DNA of 64,000 bases, taken from Cristatella mucedo. Taxonomy: Eukaryota; Bryozoa; Phylactolaemata; Cristatellidae. The stretch lies in contig WPIO01000187.1 in NCBI GenBank assembly GCA_009760855.2, positions 69,501 to 133,500 on the forward strand. Direction: 5' to 3'. Of this stretch, positions 63,522 through 64,000 are shown piece after piece. The position numbers were made by a program, and so were the translations under genes. Within the stretch, counting starts at the first letter, position 1; every line of letters begins with the position of its first letter. The notes below the pieces were generated by a model, which saw only the letters and a list, made by a program, of their open reading frames with translations, was not told where the DNA came from and made no database searches.

Positions 63522-63582
63522 TTGTAAGCTCTTATATAATCGATTCTTATATATATATATATATATATATAAGAATCGATTA
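63477..63582. repeat. Two perfect palindromes, 54 bp and 46 bp
   Basis: 63,477-63,530 is a perfect palindrome (arms agcttacaaatatatacata... with an AT centre). 63,537-63,582 is another (arms taatcgattcttatatatat... ). Six bases separate them. They follow the SINE-2 tail directly. Confidence 0.95.
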
Positions 63583-63589
63583 GCTAATA

Positions 63590-63712
63590 CTAGTACGAAC
63601 CTCAAAAACTTTGGAGACCATGCCTTTAACTCGTGCGCTCCCAAAGCCTGGGACTCACTCCCGACACACTTCACACAGTCCCCTGACATGACGACATTTG
63701 AACCCAGCCTCT
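63590..63712 (+). mobile_element. LINE family A fragment
   Basis: gtacgaacctcaaaaacttt, ggagaccatgcctttaactc and gctcccaaagcctgggactc match the family A NLKSFGDRAFSSYAPKAWN region, then diverge. Confidence 0.75.
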
Positions 63713-63718
63713 CGCTAT

Positions 63719-63893
<175 letters not shown>

Positions 63894-64000
63894 CGAGCGC
63901 TAGGGGGGGGGGGGGGGTGGGTGGGGTTCGTGACGTCGCCGAGCTTCACGCATCGTCGCCTTCGCACGGCCCCGAGGCCTAAGCTGGTTCAATGGTATTA

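Overview
This is a repeat-rich metazoan nuclear window. It shows GT-AG introns, a recognisable animal ion-channel gene, non-LTR retrotransposon remains, tRNA-derived SINEs and heavy microsatellite load. There are no operons, ribosome binding sites or CRISPR arrays. The host is most likely an invertebrate, but the sequence alone does not let me name the group.

The one gene I can firmly recognise is a TRPM (melastatin) cation-channel gene on the minus strand. I rebuilt fourteen consecutive coding exons between 34,966 and 7,097. Together they encode about 681 residues of the cytosolic N-terminal TRPM homology region. All phases agree except one uncertain acceptor (exon 13). The transmembrane and C-terminal exons were not found at the left and would lie beyond position 1; the 5' start lies upstream of 34,966 and was not found. 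The CpG-rich interval 49.4-51.6 kb is the best promoter candidate, without proof.

Everything else is mostly mobile or simple sequence. Two CR1/L2/Rex-like LINE families recur: family A (RT with YADD, ending in an ATT-repeat tail) and family B (ending in an ACATTACATTAC-type tail). At least two tRNA-derived SINE families are present. SINE-1 shares its 3' tail with LINE family A, which suggests a LINE/SINE mobilisation pair. The right end carries a hAT transposase C-terminal remnant, several large AT-rich palindromes and CpG-rich DNA without recognised genes.

The most striking object is an intronic minisatellite at 25,212-26,155, inside the TRPM intron between exons 2 and 3. It has 59 tandem 16-bp copies of a Pol III B-box (ggttcgagtcctgcaa) in perfect register. 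It is preceded by an A-box-like sequence and followed by SINE-2-like body sequence, so it looks like a SINE whose internal promoter box was amplified. Almost all unit-to-unit variation sits in one trinucleotide, while the other 13 positions, including a CpG, are nearly invariant.
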